64,000 bases of DNA, taken from Pseudomonas sp. 6D_7.1_Bac1 (GTDB lineage: Bacteria; Pseudomonadota; Gammaproteobacteria; Pseudomonadales; Pseudomonadaceae). A program made the translations under genes and the position numbers. Positions 28,427-38,341 of the stretch are shown piece after piece. The DNA lies in the NCBI RefSeq assembly GCF_025465945.1, contig NZ_JANLNW010000009.1:62001-126000 (forward strand), written 5' to 3'. Under the pieces are notes generated by a model. The model worked only from the letters and a program-made list of their open reading frames with translations, searched no databases and was not told the DNA's origin. Numbering within the stretch: the stretch's first letter is position 1; every line of letters begins with the position of its first letter.

Positions 28427-29512
28427 GTGAGCAAACGAGCCTATAACTTCTGCGCAGGTCCCGCTGCGCTGCCTGAAGCTGTCCTGTTGCGTGCCCAGTC
28501 GGAGTTGCTCGACTGGCATGGTAAAGGCCTCTCGGTCATGGAAATGAGCCATCGCAGCGATGAGTTCGTGTCCATTGCGACCAAGGCCGAGCAGGATCTG
28601 CGTGACCTGCTGAATATCCCCTCGAACTATAAAGTGCTGTTTCTGCAAGGCGGCGCCAGCCAGCAATTTGCTCAGATTCCTCTGAACCTGTTGCCGGAAA
28701 ACGGCAAGGCCGACTATATCGACACCGGTATCTGGTCGCAGAAAGCCATTGAAGAAGCGCAGCGCTTCGGCCACGTCAACGTTGCCGCTACCGCCAAGCC
28801 TTACGACTATTTCGCAATTCCCGGTCAGAACGAATGGAAGCTGTCGCAAGACGCGGCCTACGTGCACTACGCGCCGAACGAAACCATCGGTGGTCTGGAA
28901 TTCCAGTGGATCCCGGAAACCGGTGATGTTCCGCTGGTCGCCGACATGTCTTCGGACATTCTCTCGCGCCCTGTGGATGTCTCGCGTTTCGGCATGATCT
29001 ACGCCGGCGCCCAGAAAAACATTGGCCCGAGCGGCATCGTCGTCAACATCGTGCGTGAAGACCTGCTGGGTCGTGCCCGTTCGTTCTGCCCGACCATGCT
29101 TGACTACAAGGTCGCGGCAGACAACGGCTCGATGTACAACACTCCGCCAACCCTGGCCTGGTACTTGTCCGGTCTTGTGTTCGAATGGCTGAAAGAGCAG
29201 GGTGGTGTTGAGGCCATTGGCAAGCTCAATGAGGTCAAACAGCGCACGCTGTACGGCTTCATCGATGCCAGCGACTTGTACAGCAACCCGATCAACAAGG
29301 CTGACCGCTCGTGGATGAACGTGCCGTTCCGTCTGGCTGACGATCGCCTCGACAAGCCGTTCCTGGTCGGTGCCGAGGCACGCGGTCTGCTGAACCTCAA
29401 GGGTCACCGTTCGGTAGGCGGCATGCGCGCCTCTATCTACAACGCCGTCGACATCAACGCGGTCAATGCGCTGGTGGCGTACATGGCAGAGTTCGAGAAG
29501 GAACACGGCTAA
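28427..29512 (+). CDS. serC: Phosphoserine aminotransferase
   Basis: A 361-residue PLP enzyme converting 3-phosphohydroxypyruvate and glutamate to phosphoserine, also used in pyridoxine synthesis. Start is GTG 28427 (SKRAYNFCAGPAALP follows), giving exactly the usual length, with gcgagag upstream. PLP lysine is in IYAGAQKNIGPSG. Its stop overlaps the pheA start (TAATG). Such a serC-pheA-hisC-tyrA/aroA-cmk-rpsA string is a known mixed-function operon in Pseudomonas. Confidence 0.97.
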   Translation: MSKRAYNFCAGPAALPEAVLLRAQSELLDWHGKGLSVMEMSHRSDEFVSIATKAEQDLRDLLNIPSNYKVLFLQGGASQQFAQIPLNLLPENGKADYIDTGIWSQKAIEEAQRFGHVNVAATAKPYDYFAIPGQNEWKLSQDAAYVHYAPNETIGGLEFQWIPETGDVPLVADMSSDILSRPVDVSRFGMIYAGAQKNIGPSGIVVNIVREDLLGRARSFCPTMLDYKVAADNGSMYNTPPTLAWYLSGLVFEWLKEQGGVEAIGKLNEVKQRTLYGFIDASDLYSNPINKADRSWMNVPFRLADDRLDKPFLVGAEARGLLNLKGHRSVGGMRASIYNAVDINAVNALVAYMAEFEKEHG

Positions 29513-30606
29513 TGTCTGAGCAAGAACTCAAGGCACTGCGCCTGCGCATTGATGCTCTGGACGAAAAAGTCCTGGAGCTGATCAGTGAGCGTGCGCGCTG
29601 CGCCCAGGAAGTCGCGCGAGTAAAGATGGCCTCGCTGGCCGAAGGCGAAGTGCCGGTGTTCTATCGTCCTGAGCGTGAAGCCCAGGTGCTCAAGCGTGTG
29701 ATGGAACGTAACCAGGGGCCGCTGGGTAACGAAGAGATGGCGCGGTTGTTCCGTGAAATCATGTCCTCGTGCCTGGCGCTCGAGCAGCCGCTGAAAGTGG
29801 CTTACCTCGGCCCTGAGGGGACCTTCACCCAGGCGGCGGCGCTGAAGCACTTCGGTCACGCGGTGATCAGCAAGCCAATGGCGGCGATCGACGAAGTGTT
29901 CCGTGAGGTGGCCGCGGGTGCGGTGAACTTTGGCGTGGTGCCTGTGGAAAACTCCACCGAAGGCGCGGTCAACCATACCCTCGACAGCTTCCTTGAACAC
30001 GACATGGTTATCTGTGGCGAAGTCGAGCTGCGTATTCACCACCACTTGTTGGTCGGTGAAAACACCAAGACCGACAGCATCAGCCGCATTTACTCCCATG
30101 CCCAGTCGCTGGCGCAGTGCCGCAAGTGGCTGGACGCACATTACCCGAACGTCGAACGCGTGGCGGTATCGAGCAATGCCGAAGCGGCCAAGCGGGTCAA
30201 GGGTGAGTGGAGCTCGGCGGCGATTGCCGGCGACATGGCAGCAGACTTGTACGGTCTGACGCGTCTGGCCGAGAAAATCGAGGATCGCCCGGACAACTCC
30301 ACGCGGTTCCTGATGATTGGTAGCCAGGAAGTACCGCCGACCGGCGACGACAAGACGTCGATCATTGTCTCGATGAGCAACAAGCCCGGCGCGCTTCACG
30401 AGTTACTGGTGCCGTTCCATGACAATGGCATCGACTTGACGCGGATCGAAACCCGTCCGTCGCGCAGCGGCAAGTGGACCTACGTGTTCTTCATCGACTT
30501 CGTCGGCCACCACCGCGACCCGCTGGTAAAAGGTGTGCTGGAGAAAATCAGTCAGGAAGCAGTAGCACTTAAAGTGTTGGGTTCCTACCCGAAAGCAGTT
30601 CTCTAA
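29512..30606 (+). CDS. pheA: Chorismate mutase/prephenate dehydratase (P-protein)
   Basis: A 364-residue bifunctional enzyme for phenylalanine synthesis: AroQ-type chorismate mutase (about 1-90, LRLRIDALDEKVLELISERA), prephenate dehydratase (about 95-275, AYLGPEGTFTQAA and VPVENSTEGAVN) and a C-terminal ACT domain (about 285-360) with NKPGALHELL and RIETRPS for phenylalanine feedback. No leader attenuator is possible here because its ATG overlaps the serC stop; regulation would come from the upstream promoter and feedback inhibition. Confidence 0.97.
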   Translation: MSEQELKALRLRIDALDEKVLELISERARCAQEVARVKMASLAEGEVPVFYRPEREAQVLKRVMERNQGPLGNEEMARLFREIMSSCLALEQPLKVAYLGPEGTFTQAAALKHFGHAVISKPMAAIDEVFREVAAGAVNFGVVPVENSTEGAVNHTLDSFLEHDMVICGEVELRIHHHLLVGENTKTDSISRIYSHAQSLAQCRKWLDAHYPNVERVAVSSNAEAAKRVKGEWSSAAIAGDMAADLYGLTRLAEKIEDRPDNSTRFLMIGSQEVPPTGDDKTSIIVSMSNKPGALHELLVPFHDNGIDLTRIETRPSRSGKWTYVFFIDFVGHHRDPLVKGVLEKISQEAVALKVLGSYPKAVL

Positions 30607-30617
30607 AGGCGTTAACA

Positions 30618-31730
30618 ATGAGTGGCGACTTCCTCGCTCTGGCGCAGCCGGGCGTGCAACAACTTTCGCCTTACGTTCCGGGCAAGCCCGTGGACGAATT
30701 GGCCCGTGAGCTGGACATCGATCCGGCAAAAATCGTCAAGCTGGCGAGCAACGAAAACCCGCTGGGCGCCAGTCCCAAGGCGCTGGCGGCGATTCGCGAA
30801 GAGCTGGCCGAGCTGACTCGCTATCCGGACGGCAACGGTTTTGCGCTGAAAACCCTGCTGGCTGAGCAGTGCCGCGTCGAGCTCAATCAAGTCACGCTGG
30901 GCAACGGCTCCAACGACATTCTTGAGCTGGTCGCGCGCGCCTATCTGGCGCCAGGCCTCAACGCGGTGTTCAGTGAGCACGCGTTCGCGGTCTATCCGAT
31001 CGTCACTCAGGCTGTGGGTGCCGAGGCGCGAGTGATTCCGGCCAAAGACTGGGGTCATGACCTGTCGGCCATGCTTGAAGCCATCGATAGCAACACCCGT
31101 GTGGTGTTCATTGCCAACCCGAACAACCCGACCGGGACCTGGTTCGGTGCCGAGGCGCTGGATGAGTTCCTGCAGGACGTGCCTGCGCGCGTGCTGGTGG
31201 TGCTGGATGAGGCGTACATCGAGTACGCCGAAGGCAGCGATCTGCCGGATGGCCTGGATTTCCTTGCGGCCTACCCGAACCTGCTGGTTTCCCGGACCTT
31301 CTCCAAGGCCTACGGTCTGGCCGCGTTGCGCGTGGGTTATGGCTTGTCGACTGCGGTAGTCGCCGATGTGCTGAACCGGGTGCGTCAGCCATTCAACGTC
31401 AACAGCCTGGCTCTGGCTGCGGCCTGCGCGGCGTTGCAGGACGAGGAATACCTGGCTGAAAGTCGTCGCCTGAACGAATCCGGCATGCAGCAACTGGAAG
31501 CGGGTTTCCGTGAATTGGGGTTGAGCTGGATACCTTCCAAGGGCAACTTCATTTGCGTGGATTTGGGGCGCGTTGCGGCGCCGGTTTTCCAGGGCTTGCT
31601 GCATGAGGGTGTGATCGTGCGCCCGGTGGCCAATTACGGCATGCTGAACCACTTGCGCATCACCATCGGTCTGCCGGCTGAAAACAGTCGCTTCCTTGAG
31701 GCGCTGACCAAGGTTCTGGCTCGTGGTTGA
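30618..31730 (+). CDS. hisC: Histidinol-phosphate/aromatic aminotransferase
   Basis: A 370-residue class-II-like fold type I PLP aminotransferase of the HisC family, with KLASNENPLGASP, ANPNNPTGTW and PLP lysine in RTFSKAYGLAALRVGYG. In pseudomonads this copy (hisC2) lies in the aromatic operon and probably also aminates phenylpyruvate or prephenate-derived keto acids, which would fit its place between pheA and tyrA. It begins 11 nt after pheA and overlaps the next gene by 8 nt. Confidence 0.93.
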   Translation: MSGDFLALAQPGVQQLSPYVPGKPVDELARELDIDPAKIVKLASNENPLGASPKALAAIREELAELTRYPDGNGFALKTLLAEQCRVELNQVTLGNGSNDILELVARAYLAPGLNAVFSEHAFAVYPIVTQAVGAEARVIPAKDWGHDLSAMLEAIDSNTRVVFIANPNNPTGTWFGAEALDEFLQDVPARVLVVLDEAYIEYAEGSDLPDGLDFLAAYPNLLVSRTFSKAYGLAALRVGYGLSTAVVADVLNRVRQPFNVNSLALAAACAALQDEEYLAESRRLNESGMQQLEAGFRELGLSWIPSKGNFICVDLGRVAAPVFQGLLHEGVIVRPVANYGMLNHLRITIGLPAENSRFLEALTKVLARG

Positions 31731-33966
31731 TGTCATCGCCGTGCAACCTGCTGTGCCTATGATCGGTCGCCTGGTGGTGGTCGGACTGGGGCTGATCGGT
31801 GGATCGTTCGCCAAGGGCCTGCGTGAAAGCGGGCTGTGCCGTGAAGTGGTTGGTGTCGATCTTGATCCGCAATCGCGAAAACTGGCGGTTGAGCTGGGCG
31901 TGGTGGATCGTTGCGAAGACGACCTCGCCGTCGCGTGTCGCGGTGCGGACGTGATTCAGTTGGCAGTGCCGATCCTGGCGATGGAAAAATTGCTGGCGTT
32001 GTTGGCCGGCATGGATCTGGGGTCGGCGATTCTGACCGATGTTGGCAGTGCCAAAGGCAACGTGGTACGCGCGGCGAACGAAGCCTTTGGCGGCATGCCG
32101 GCGCGCTTCGTTCCGGGGCATCCGATCGCCGGTTCCGAGCAGAGCGGGGTAGAAGCCTCCAACGCTCAGCTGTTCCGTCGGCACAAAGTGATTCTGACGC
32201 CGCTTGAGCAAACCGATCCGGCTGCCCTGGCGGTCGTTGACCGGCTTTGGCGCGAATTGGGTGCCGATGTCGAGCACATGCAGGTCGAGCGTCACGACGA
32301 AGTGTTGGCGGCGACCAGCCATTTGCCGCACTTGCTGGCGTTCGGTTTGGTCGATTCGTTGGCCAAACGCAGTGAAAATCTGGAAATCTTCCGTTACGCT
32401 GCGGGCGGTTTCCGCGATTTCACGAGAATCGCCGGCAGTGACCCGGTCATGTGGCACGACATCTTCCTCGCCAATCGCGAAGCTGTTCTGCGCACACTCG
32501 ATACATTTCGCAGTGATCTCGACGCCTTGCGCGACGCGGTCGATGCAGGGGACGGGCACCAACTGTTGGGCGTCTTTACGCGCGCCCGGGTTGCCCGCGA
32601 GCATTTCAGTAAAATCCTGGCCCGCCGGGCCTATGTGGACGCTATGAACTCCAACGATCTGATTTTCCTGGCAAATCCTGGTGGCCGCCTGAGTGGGCGG
32701 ATTCGTGTACCAGGCGACAAATCGATTTCCCACCGTTCGATCATGCTCGGCTCCCTGGCGGAGGGCGTTACCGAAGTCGAAGGTTTCCTTGAGGGCGAAG
32801 ATGCCCTGGCGACCTTGCAAGCCTTCCGTGACATGGGCGTGGTGATCGAAGGTCCGCACCATGGTCGCGTGACCATTCACGGTGTCGGCCTGCATGGGCT
32901 GAAACCGGCTCCTGGGCCAATTTATTTGGGTAACTCGGGTACTTCGATGCGCCTGCTGTCGGGCTTGCTGGCCGCGCAGAACTTCGACAGCACCTTGACT
33001 GGCGATGCGTCGCTGTCCAAGCGTCCGATGAATCGTGTGGCCAACCCGCTGCGTGAGATGGGCGCGGTGATCGAAACGGCTGCAGACGGTCGTCCACCGA
33101 TGACCATTCGTGGCGGCAACAAGCTCAAGGGCCTGACCTACACCATGCCGATGGCCAGTGCTCAGGTTAAATCCTGCCTGCTGCTGGCGGGGCTGTACGC
33201 CGAAGGCAAGACCACCGTCACCGAGCCTGCTCCAACCCGCGACCATACCGAGCGCATGCTGCGCGGCTTTGGCTACCCGGTAACCGTTGACGGCGCTACA
33301 GCGTCGGTCGAATCCGGCCACAAGCTGACTGCGACACACATTGAAGTGCCTGGCGATATTTCCTCGTCGGCGTTCTTCCTGGTGGCGGCGTCGATTGCCG
33401 AAGGTTCGGAGTTGGTGCTCGAGCATGTGGGTATCAACCCGACCCGTACCGGTGTGATCGACATCTTGCGTCTGATGGGCGCAGATATCACCTTGGAAAA
33501 CCAGCGTGAAGTCGGCGGCGAGCCGGTGGCTGACTTGCGTGTACGAGCGGCTAAGCTTAAAGGTATCGAAATTCCTGAAGCGCTGGTTCCGCTGGCCATC
33601 GACGAGTTCCCGGTACTGTTCGTGGCTGCGGCCTGTGCAGAGGGTCGGACCATTCTGCGTGGTGCGGAAGAGTTGCGCGTCAAGGAGTCGGATCGTATCC
33701 AGGTGATGGCGGATGGTTTACTGGCGCTGGGCGTCAAGTGTGAGCCAACCCCGGACGGCATCATCATCGACGGCGGCCAGATTGGCGGCGGCGAAGTGCA
33801 TGGTCACGGCGATCACCGGATTGCCATGGCGTTCAGCGTTGCGTCGTTGCGTGCCAATGCGCCGATCCGCATCCATGACTGCGCCAACGTGGCGACCTCC
33901 TTCCCGAACTTCCTCGCGTTGTGCGCGCAAGTCGGCATTCGTGTTGCTCAAGAGGCTCAGTCGTGA
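31723..33966 (+). CDS. aroA: Fused prephenate dehydrogenase/EPSP synthase
   Basis: A 747-residue fusion. Residues about 13-300 are TyrA (cyclohexadienyl/prephenate dehydrogenase) with the NAD site [16 protein letters not shown] and [11 protein letters not shown]. From M308 it is AroA, which joins shikimate-3-P and [50 protein letters not shown] and ELRVKESDR. The TyrA-AroA fusion is established for Pseudomonas. The motif set resembles class II EPSPS (RPMxRVxNPLREMG), but the glyphosate-contact position reads [10 protein letters not shown] with Gly. Start GTG 31723 overlaps hisC and has aagg upstream; ATG 31759 lacks an RBS. Confidence 0.94.
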   Translation: MVDVIAVQPAVPMIGRLVVVGLGLIGGSFAKGLRESGLCREVVGVDLDPQSRKLAVELGVVDRCEDDLAVACRGADVIQLAVPILAMEKLLALLAGMDLGSAILTDVGSAKGNVVRAANEAFGGMPARFVPGHPIAGSEQSGVEASNAQLFRRHKVILTPLEQTDPAALAVVDRLWRELGADVEHMQVERHDEVLAATSHLPHLLAFGLVDSLAKRSENLEIFRYAAGGFRDFTRIAGSDPVMWHDIFLANREAVLRTLDTFRSDLDALRDAVDAGDGHQLLGVFTRARVAREHFSKILARRAYVDAMNSNDLIFLANPGGRLSGRIRVPGDKSISHRSIMLGSLAEGVTEVEGFLEGEDALATLQAFRDMGVVIEGPHHGRVTIHGVGLHGLKPAPGPIYLGNSGTSMRLLSGLLAAQNFDSTLTGDASLSKRPMNRVANPLREMGAVIETAADGRPPMTIRGGNKLKGLTYTMPMASAQVKSCLLLAGLYAEGKTTVTEPAPTRDHTERMLRGFGYPVTVDGATASVESGHKLTATHIEVPGDISSSAFFLVAASIAEGSELVLEHVGINPTRTGVIDILRLMGADITLENQREVGGEPVADLRVRAAKLKGIEIPEALVPLAIDEFPVLFVAAACAEGRTILRGAEELRVKESDRIQVMADGLLALGVKCEPTPDGIIIDGGQIGGGEVHGHGDHRIAMAFSVASLRANAPIRIHDCANVATSFPNFLALCAQVGIRVAQEAQS

Positions 33967-34652
33967 CCAGCCATGCTCCGGTAATCACCATCGATGGGCC
34001 GAGCGGCTCGGGCAAGGGCACTATTGCCGGGATCCTCGCCAAGCGCCTGGGGTGGTGCTTGCTGGATTCAGGTGCGTTGTACCGTTTGCTGGCATTTGCT
34101 GCGCGCAATCATGGTGTCGACCTGACCAATGAAGAGTCGCTGAAGCTGCTGGCCGCTCATCTCGATGTGCAGTTCGTCGGGGCGACCGAAGGTCATCCGC
34201 AGCGCATCATCCTTGAAGGTGACGATGTCACTGACGATCTGCGCAACGAGCAGGTCGGTGCCTGGGCTTCGCAAGTGGCGTCACTGCCTGCGGTGCGTGA
34301 CGCTTTGCTGCAGCGCCAGCGGGCATTTCAGGAAGCGCCGGGGTTGGTGGCCGATGGTCGCGACATGGGTACAGTCGTGTTTCCTGACGCGCCATTGAAG
34401 ATTTTCCTGACCGCCAGCGCCGAGGAGCGGGCACGCCGTCGTTATTTGCAGTTGAAGGGCAAAGTCGAGGGTGTTAGTCTGTCGAGTCTGCTAGATGAGA
34501 TCCGTGTGCGCGATGAGCGTGACACCCAGCGAGCGGTAGCCCCGCTCAAGCCGGCGGTCGACGCCATACAGCTGGATTCCACGGAGTTGTCCATCGATCA
34601 GGTGCTGGAACGCATCATGAGCGAGATCGCCATTCGCGATATCGCCGGGTGA
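33963..34652 (+). CDS. cmk: Cytidylate kinase
   Basis: A 229-residue CMP/dCMP kinase with P-loop [15 protein letters not shown], the CMP-binding insert region and [22 protein letters not shown] at 33963 overlaps the aroA stop (GTGA), so translation is coupled; length equals that expected for Pseudomonas Cmk. A hairpin follows before rpsA. Confidence 0.95.
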   Translation: MTSHAPVITIDGPSGSGKGTIAGILAKRLGWCLLDSGALYRLLAFAARNHGVDLTNEESLKLLAAHLDVQFVGATEGHPQRIILEGDDVTDDLRNEQVGAWASQVASLPAVRDALLQRQRAFQEAPGLVADGRDMGTVVFPDAPLKIFLTASAEERARRRYLQLKGKVEGVSLSSLLDEIRVRDERDTQRAVAPLKPAVDAIQLDSTELSIDQVLERIMSEIAIRDIAG

Positions 34653-34661
34653 CCAAGAAGC

Positions 34662-34698
34662 ACTGCAGGGGACCAGTCATAGTCCTGCGGTCTTCTTT
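34662..34698 (+). terminator. Candidate terminator/attenuator between cmk and rpsA
   Basis: Stem actgcagg/cctgcggt (one G-U) with a loop of about 14 nt, followed by cttctttta. It would end or thin out transcription from the upstream operon before rpsA. Confidence 0.5.
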
Positions 34699-34712
34699 TA
34701 TATAAACGTAAC

Positions 34713-34732
34713 CCACATTGTCTGGGATGTGG
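34713..34732 (+). promoter_or_regulatory. Hairpin in rpsA 5' leader
   Basis: ccacat/atgtgg stem with an 8-nt loop, about 40 nt upstream of the rpsA ATG. S1 is known to autoregulate its translation through structured leader RNA in gammaproteobacteria; whether this hairpin serves that role is inference. Confidence 0.35.
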
Positions 34733-34772
34733 CAGATGGGCGTATTCTTCGCCCTTATCAACAGGAATTAAA

Positions 34773-36467
34773 ATGAGCGAAAGCTTTGCGGAACTCTTTG
34801 AAGAAAGCCTAAAAACCCTGAACCTTCAGGCAGGCTCCATCATCACCGGTGTTATCGTTGATATCGATTACCAAGCTCGCTGGGTAACCGTTCACGCTGG
34901 CCTGAAGTCTGAAGCACTCATCCCGCTTGAGCAGTTCTACAACGACGCTGGCGAACTGAACATCAACGTCGGTGATGAAGTTCACGTTGCGCTGGATTCG
35001 GTTGAAGACGGCTTTGGTGAAACCAAGCTGTCCCGTGAAAAAGCCAAGCGCGCTGAATGCTGGATCGTTCTGGAAGCAGCCTTCGCAGCCGAAGAAGTGG
35101 TCAAGGGCGTTATCAACGGTAAGGTTAAAGGCGGCTTCACTGTCGACGTTAACGGCATCCGTGCGTTCCTGCCAGGTTCTCTGGTTGACGTCCGTCCAGT
35201 GCGCGACACCACGCACCTGGAAGGCAAAGAGCTGGAATTCAAGGTCATCAAACTCGACCAGAAACGCAACAACGTTGTCGTTTCCCGTCGTAGCGTCCTC
35301 GAAGCCGAGAACTCCGCCGAGCGTGAAGCTCTGCTGGAATCCCTGCAGGAAGGTCAACAAGTCAAAGGTATCGTCAAAAACCTCACCGATTACGGCGCAT
35401 TCGTCGATCTGGGTGGCGTCGATGGCCTGCTGCACATTACCGACATGGCTTGGAAGCGTATCAAGCATCCTTCCGAAATCGTCAACGTTGGCGACGAGAT
35501 CGATGTCAAGGTTCTGAAGTACGATCGCGAGCGCAATCGTGTTTCCCTGGGCCTGAAGCAGCTGGGCGAAGATCCATGGGTTGCTATCAAAGCCCGTTAC
35601 CCAGAAAGCACTCGCGTTACCGCGCGTGTAACCAACCTGACCGACTACGGCTGCTTCGCTGAGCTGGAAGAAGGCGTTGAAGGTCTGGTACACGTTTCCG
35701 AAATGGACTGGACCAACAAGAACATCCACCCTTCGAAAGTCGTACAAGTCGGCGACGAAGTGGAAGTTATGGTTCTGGACATCGACGAAGAGCGTCGTCG
35801 TATCTCCCTGGGCATCAAGCAGTGCAAATCTAACCCTTGGGAAGATTTCTCTGGCCAGTTCAACAAGGGCGATAAAATCTCCGGCACCATCAAGTCGATC
35901 ACCGATTTCGGTATCTTCATTGGTCTGGACGGCGGCATCGACGGTCTGGTTCACCTGTCCGACATCTCCTGGAACGAAGTGGGCGAAGAAGCCGTACGTC
36001 GTTTCAAGAAGGGCGACGAGCTGGACACCGTTATCCTGTCGGTTGACCCAGAGCGCGAGCGTATCTCCCTGGGTATCAAGCAACTGGAAAGCGATCCGTT
36101 CTCCGAGTACGTTCAAGAGAACGACAAAGGCGCAATCGTTAAAGGCATCGTGAAAGAAGTTGACGCTAAAGGCGCCATCATCACTTTGGCTACCGATATC
36201 GAAGCTACTCTGAAAGCCTCCGAAATCAGCCGTGACCGTATCGAAGATGCGCGCAACGTTCTGAAAGAAGGCGAAGAAGTTGAAGCCAAGATCATCAGCG
36301 TTGACCGCAAGAGCCGCGTAATCCAGCTCTCGATCAAGTCGAAAGACGTTGAAGACGAGAAAGAAGCTATCCAGAGCCTGCGCGACAAGCCAGCCTCGGA
36401 CAGCATCGCTGCTGGTCCTACCACTCTGGGCGACCTGTTGCGTGCACAAATGGAAAAACAGAACTAA
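34773..36467 (+). CDS. rpsA: 30S ribosomal protein S1
   Basis: A 564-residue S1 with six S1/OB-fold repeats. The first two (about 20-170) are divergent and bind the ribosome; repeats 3-6 carry the conserved [24 protein letters not shown] RNA-binding faces. Binds mRNA leaders during initiation. agga lies upstream of ATG 34773. Codon choice looks that of a highly expressed gene. Strong terminator follows. Confidence 0.98.
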   Translation: MSESFAELFEESLKTLNLQAGSIITGVIVDIDYQARWVTVHAGLKSEALIPLEQFYNDAGELNINVGDEVHVALDSVEDGFGETKLSREKAKRAECWIVLEAAFAAEEVVKGVINGKVKGGFTVDVNGIRAFLPGSLVDVRPVRDTTHLEGKELEFKVIKLDQKRNNVVVSRRSVLEAENSAEREALLESLQEGQQVKGIVKNLTDYGAFVDLGGVDGLLHITDMAWKRIKHPSEIVNVGDEIDVKVLKYDRERNRVSLGLKQLGEDPWVAIKARYPESTRVTARVTNLTDYGCFAELEEGVEGLVHVSEMDWTNKNIHPSKVVQVGDEVEVMVLDIDEERRRISLGIKQCKSNPWEDFSGQFNKGDKISGTIKSITDFGIFIGLDGGIDGLVHLSDISWNEVGEEAVRRFKKGDELDTVILSVDPERERISLGIKQLESDPFSEYVQENDKGAIVKGIVKEVDAKGAIITLATDIEATLKASEISRDRIEDARNVLKEGEEVEAKIISVDRKSRVIQLSIKSKDVEDEKEAIQSLRDKPASDSIAAGPTTLGDLLRAQMEKQN

Positions 36468-36484
36468 GTTCTGTCAGACCATAG

Positions 36485-36513
36485 AAAAAGGGCGACTTCG
36501 GTCGCCCTTTTTT
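36485..36513 (+). terminator. Intrinsic terminator after rpsA
   Basis: Perfect stem aaaaagggcgac/gtcgccctttttt with the stable ttcg tetraloop and T run, 17 nt after the rpsA stop. Possibly bidirectional. Confidence 0.95.
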
Positions 36514-36663
36514 GTGCCTGCGATTTGAGGGGGCTGTTCAGGGGTGGGGGGCAATGCTTGTGTAAGGTCATCTATTGTTCAGGCGTATCAATCGTCTATT
36601 CAGAGCTAGGCTTTAGCTTGAACTGAATGTTGGTCGGGTCTGGTGCCTAGCATAAGGAAGGGA

Positions 36664-36945
36664 ATGAACACGCTCATTGTCACGCTGGCAGTGCTGCTTT
36701 TGGTGGGGTGTACCACCAACGCCAAAACTCATGTTGTACGCGGCGTAAGCGGTATAGAGATCGATTGTTCGGGGCTCGGATCAGATTGGGATCAGTGTTA
36801 CAAGCGTGCTGCGCGGGAATGTAAGGCAGAGGGGTACAGGGTCATAGGCAGGTCCAGTGATGCCAAAGAAGAGGGTGGTGATTATCCTTTTGGCTGGAAT
36901 CCGGCGGGTTACCTCACTCGCACGATGCTGATCATCTGCAGGTAA
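36664..36945 (+). CDS. Small predicted lipoprotein
   Basis: A 93-residue protein with a lipoprotein signal peptide MNTLIVTLAVLLLVGC and lipobox LVGC, mature start CTTNAKTH; serine/threonine at +2 predicts outer-membrane sorting. The mature part has CSGLGSDWDQCYKRAARECK, with three cysteines, and ends ICR. ATG 36664 is favoured by aaggaag upstream; an in-frame GTG at 36643 is alternative. Family not recognised. It stands alone between the rpsA terminator and ihfB. Confidence 0.7.
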   Translation: MNTLIVTLAVLLLVGCTTNAKTHVVRGVSGIEIDCSGLGSDWDQCYKRAARECKAEGYRVIGRSSDAKEEGGDYPFGWNPAGYLTRTMLIICR

Positions 36946-37122
36946 CGGCTCGGTACATCTCTGGGCGTGGAGGGGGCGGGTGTGTTGACTCTCCGGGAGG
37001 GAGAGGTTCGCAGCCTCTGCGAGGTAACGCAGATAAGTCAATGTATAGGCTGTTCAAAATCCTTCGAGCATGCTAAAACCTTTGAAGCGCTGATCTAGCT
37101 GCTTGAAAAAGAAGGGAAAAAT

Positions 37123-37419
37123 ATGACGAAGTCGGAGTTGATCGAACGAATTGTCACCCATCAGGGGCTGCTCTCATCCAAGGATGTCGAGCTGGCCATC
37201 AAGACTATGCTTGAACAAATGTCCCAATGCTTGGCCACCGGTGATCGAATCGAAATCCGCGGCTTTGGCAGCTTCTCATTGCACTATCGTGCGCCGCGTG
37301 TCGGCCGTAATCCGAAGACCGGTCAGTCTGTAAGTCTCGATGGAAAGTTTGTTCCTCATTTCAAGCCGGGCAAAGAGCTGCGAGATCGAGTGAACGAAGA
37401 CGAGGAGGATGGGGTTTGA
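37123..37419 (+). CDS. ihfB: Integration host factor subunit beta
   Basis: A 98-residue HU/IHF protein (HimD) that with IhfA bends DNA at specific sites. [10 protein letters not shown] and the DNA-binding arm [19 protein letters not shown] are diagnostic. RBS gaaggg precedes ATG 37123. In pseudomonads ihfB marks the left border of the O-antigen locus. Confidence 0.97.
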   Translation: MTKSELIERIVTHQGLLSSKDVELAIKTMLEQMSQCLATGDRIEIRGFGSFSLHYRAPRVGRNPKTGQSVSLDGKFVPHFKPGKELRDRVNEDEEDGV

Positions 37420-37443
37420 CAGTGTTGATTCAAGGGGCGGTTC

Positions 37444-37683
37444 ATGCGTAGTCTCAGGCGCGTTGTCTTCGTGGTTTTTGTTCTTCTGCTTATCTTGGCG
37501 ATCCTGGGGTTCGTTCTTGAGAATCAGCAGGCTGTTTCCTTGTTGTTCTTCGGTTGGACAGGTCCGCAATTGCCTGTATCTGTTGTCGTGGTAATAGCAT
37601 TGTTGGTTGGGATGTTGATCGGTCCCTGTATTGCCTGGTTATATGGCCGTATCGCGCGGGTTCGCCGCAAGCACTTGGCTTGA
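37444..37683 (+). CDS. lapA: LapA-domain (DUF1049) small membrane protein
   Basis: A 79-residue inner-membrane protein with two TM helices (about 5-25 and 43-66), the ENQQAV hinge and a basic end ARVRRKHLA, as in LapA/YciS, which with LapB takes part in LPS assembly control in enterobacteria. No lapB is adjacent. Starts 25 nt after ihfB, so probably co-transcribed. Confidence 0.85.
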   Translation: MRSLRRVVFVVFVLLLILAILGFVLENQQAVSLLFFGWTGPQLPVSVVVVIALLVGMLIGPCIAWLYGRIARVRRKHLA

Positions 37684-37715
37684 CTCATATACCTCCAGTC
37701 GGTAGAGGCGCTTTA

Positions 37716-37749
37716 TTGGTAGTTGCTCGATAGTCAGGGCAGGGTGCTG
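37716..37749 (+). promoter_or_regulatory. JUMPstart-like sequence upstream of O-antigen genes
   Basis: The stretch beginning ttggtagttg and continuing gtcagggcaggg matches the spacing and many positions of JUMPstart (TGGTAGCTG...GCCAGGGGCGG), known before long polysaccharide operons and used by RfaH for antitermination. A second partial match, gtcggtag at 37698-37705, resembles the ops core. Similarity is partial. Confidence 0.35.
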
Positions 37750-38341
37750 CTTATTCATGATGCTGCGCTACCGAAAGCCTGGAGCTTTGAGATCCCTGTT
37801 ACGAGGCCGAGGTTGCTGAGACGACTCGCAATTGATGTGCTTGGCGCCGCTATTCCAGCGCTTTTCTGTCATTAAAGGTGAGTAATGGCAGTCCTGATCA
37901 AATAGTACGCTAGTGTTTTTTTGCGTTGCCTGCCTATCCTCACCTTCTTGATAGGCGGGGGGATAGCGCCTTGCCTACAAATCGCAAACATGCGATCCTC
38001 CTCGCGATATTCTTAAGTGCCCGGCACTGATATATCAATCGATGAAATAGTGAATCGGCTTGTTTTAGTGCTTTTCGATAGTTTTTATCTATTGGGTGCA
38101 TTTGTCAGGAGTCCACAAAAGTCTACGTATGTGAGCGCTATCCAGTGCTGCTTGCATCGGGTGGTTGTGTAGTGGCGCCTGATATTGCGTTTTGGTTTTT
38201 GGTGTGCATGGGTCGAAGTGGCCTGGCGGAAGCTTCGACAGATGTTGGAGTTTCTTGTGATGTTGTTTAAAGTGTTGCCCTTGATTAGTTGTTTCAACTA
38301 TGTGGCGCGTACTGTGCGGAAGATGAGTTGATCGATACTAG
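37750..38341. other. Long leader between lapA and wzx; no gene recognised
   Basis: About 590 bp. A 7-bp stem gcctatc/gataggc with 11-nt loop lies at 37932-37956, without a T run. From about 38000 the DNA becomes AT-rich. No wzz gene, which occupies this site in P. aeruginosa, is present, and no open frame is convincing. Confidence 0.5.

Noticed and set aside
34809..36449. 546-codon minus-strand frame inside rpsA
   Set aside because: Exact antisense of a highly conserved ribosomal gene with strong codon bias; no independent evidence.
38085..38297. 70-codon minus-strand frame upstream of wzx
   Set aside because: Codon use and product are not protein-like; sits in AT-rich leader.
37750..38341. 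A hidden wzz gene before wzx
   Set aside because: No frame of adequate length with the two terminal TM helices of Wzz is present on either strand.
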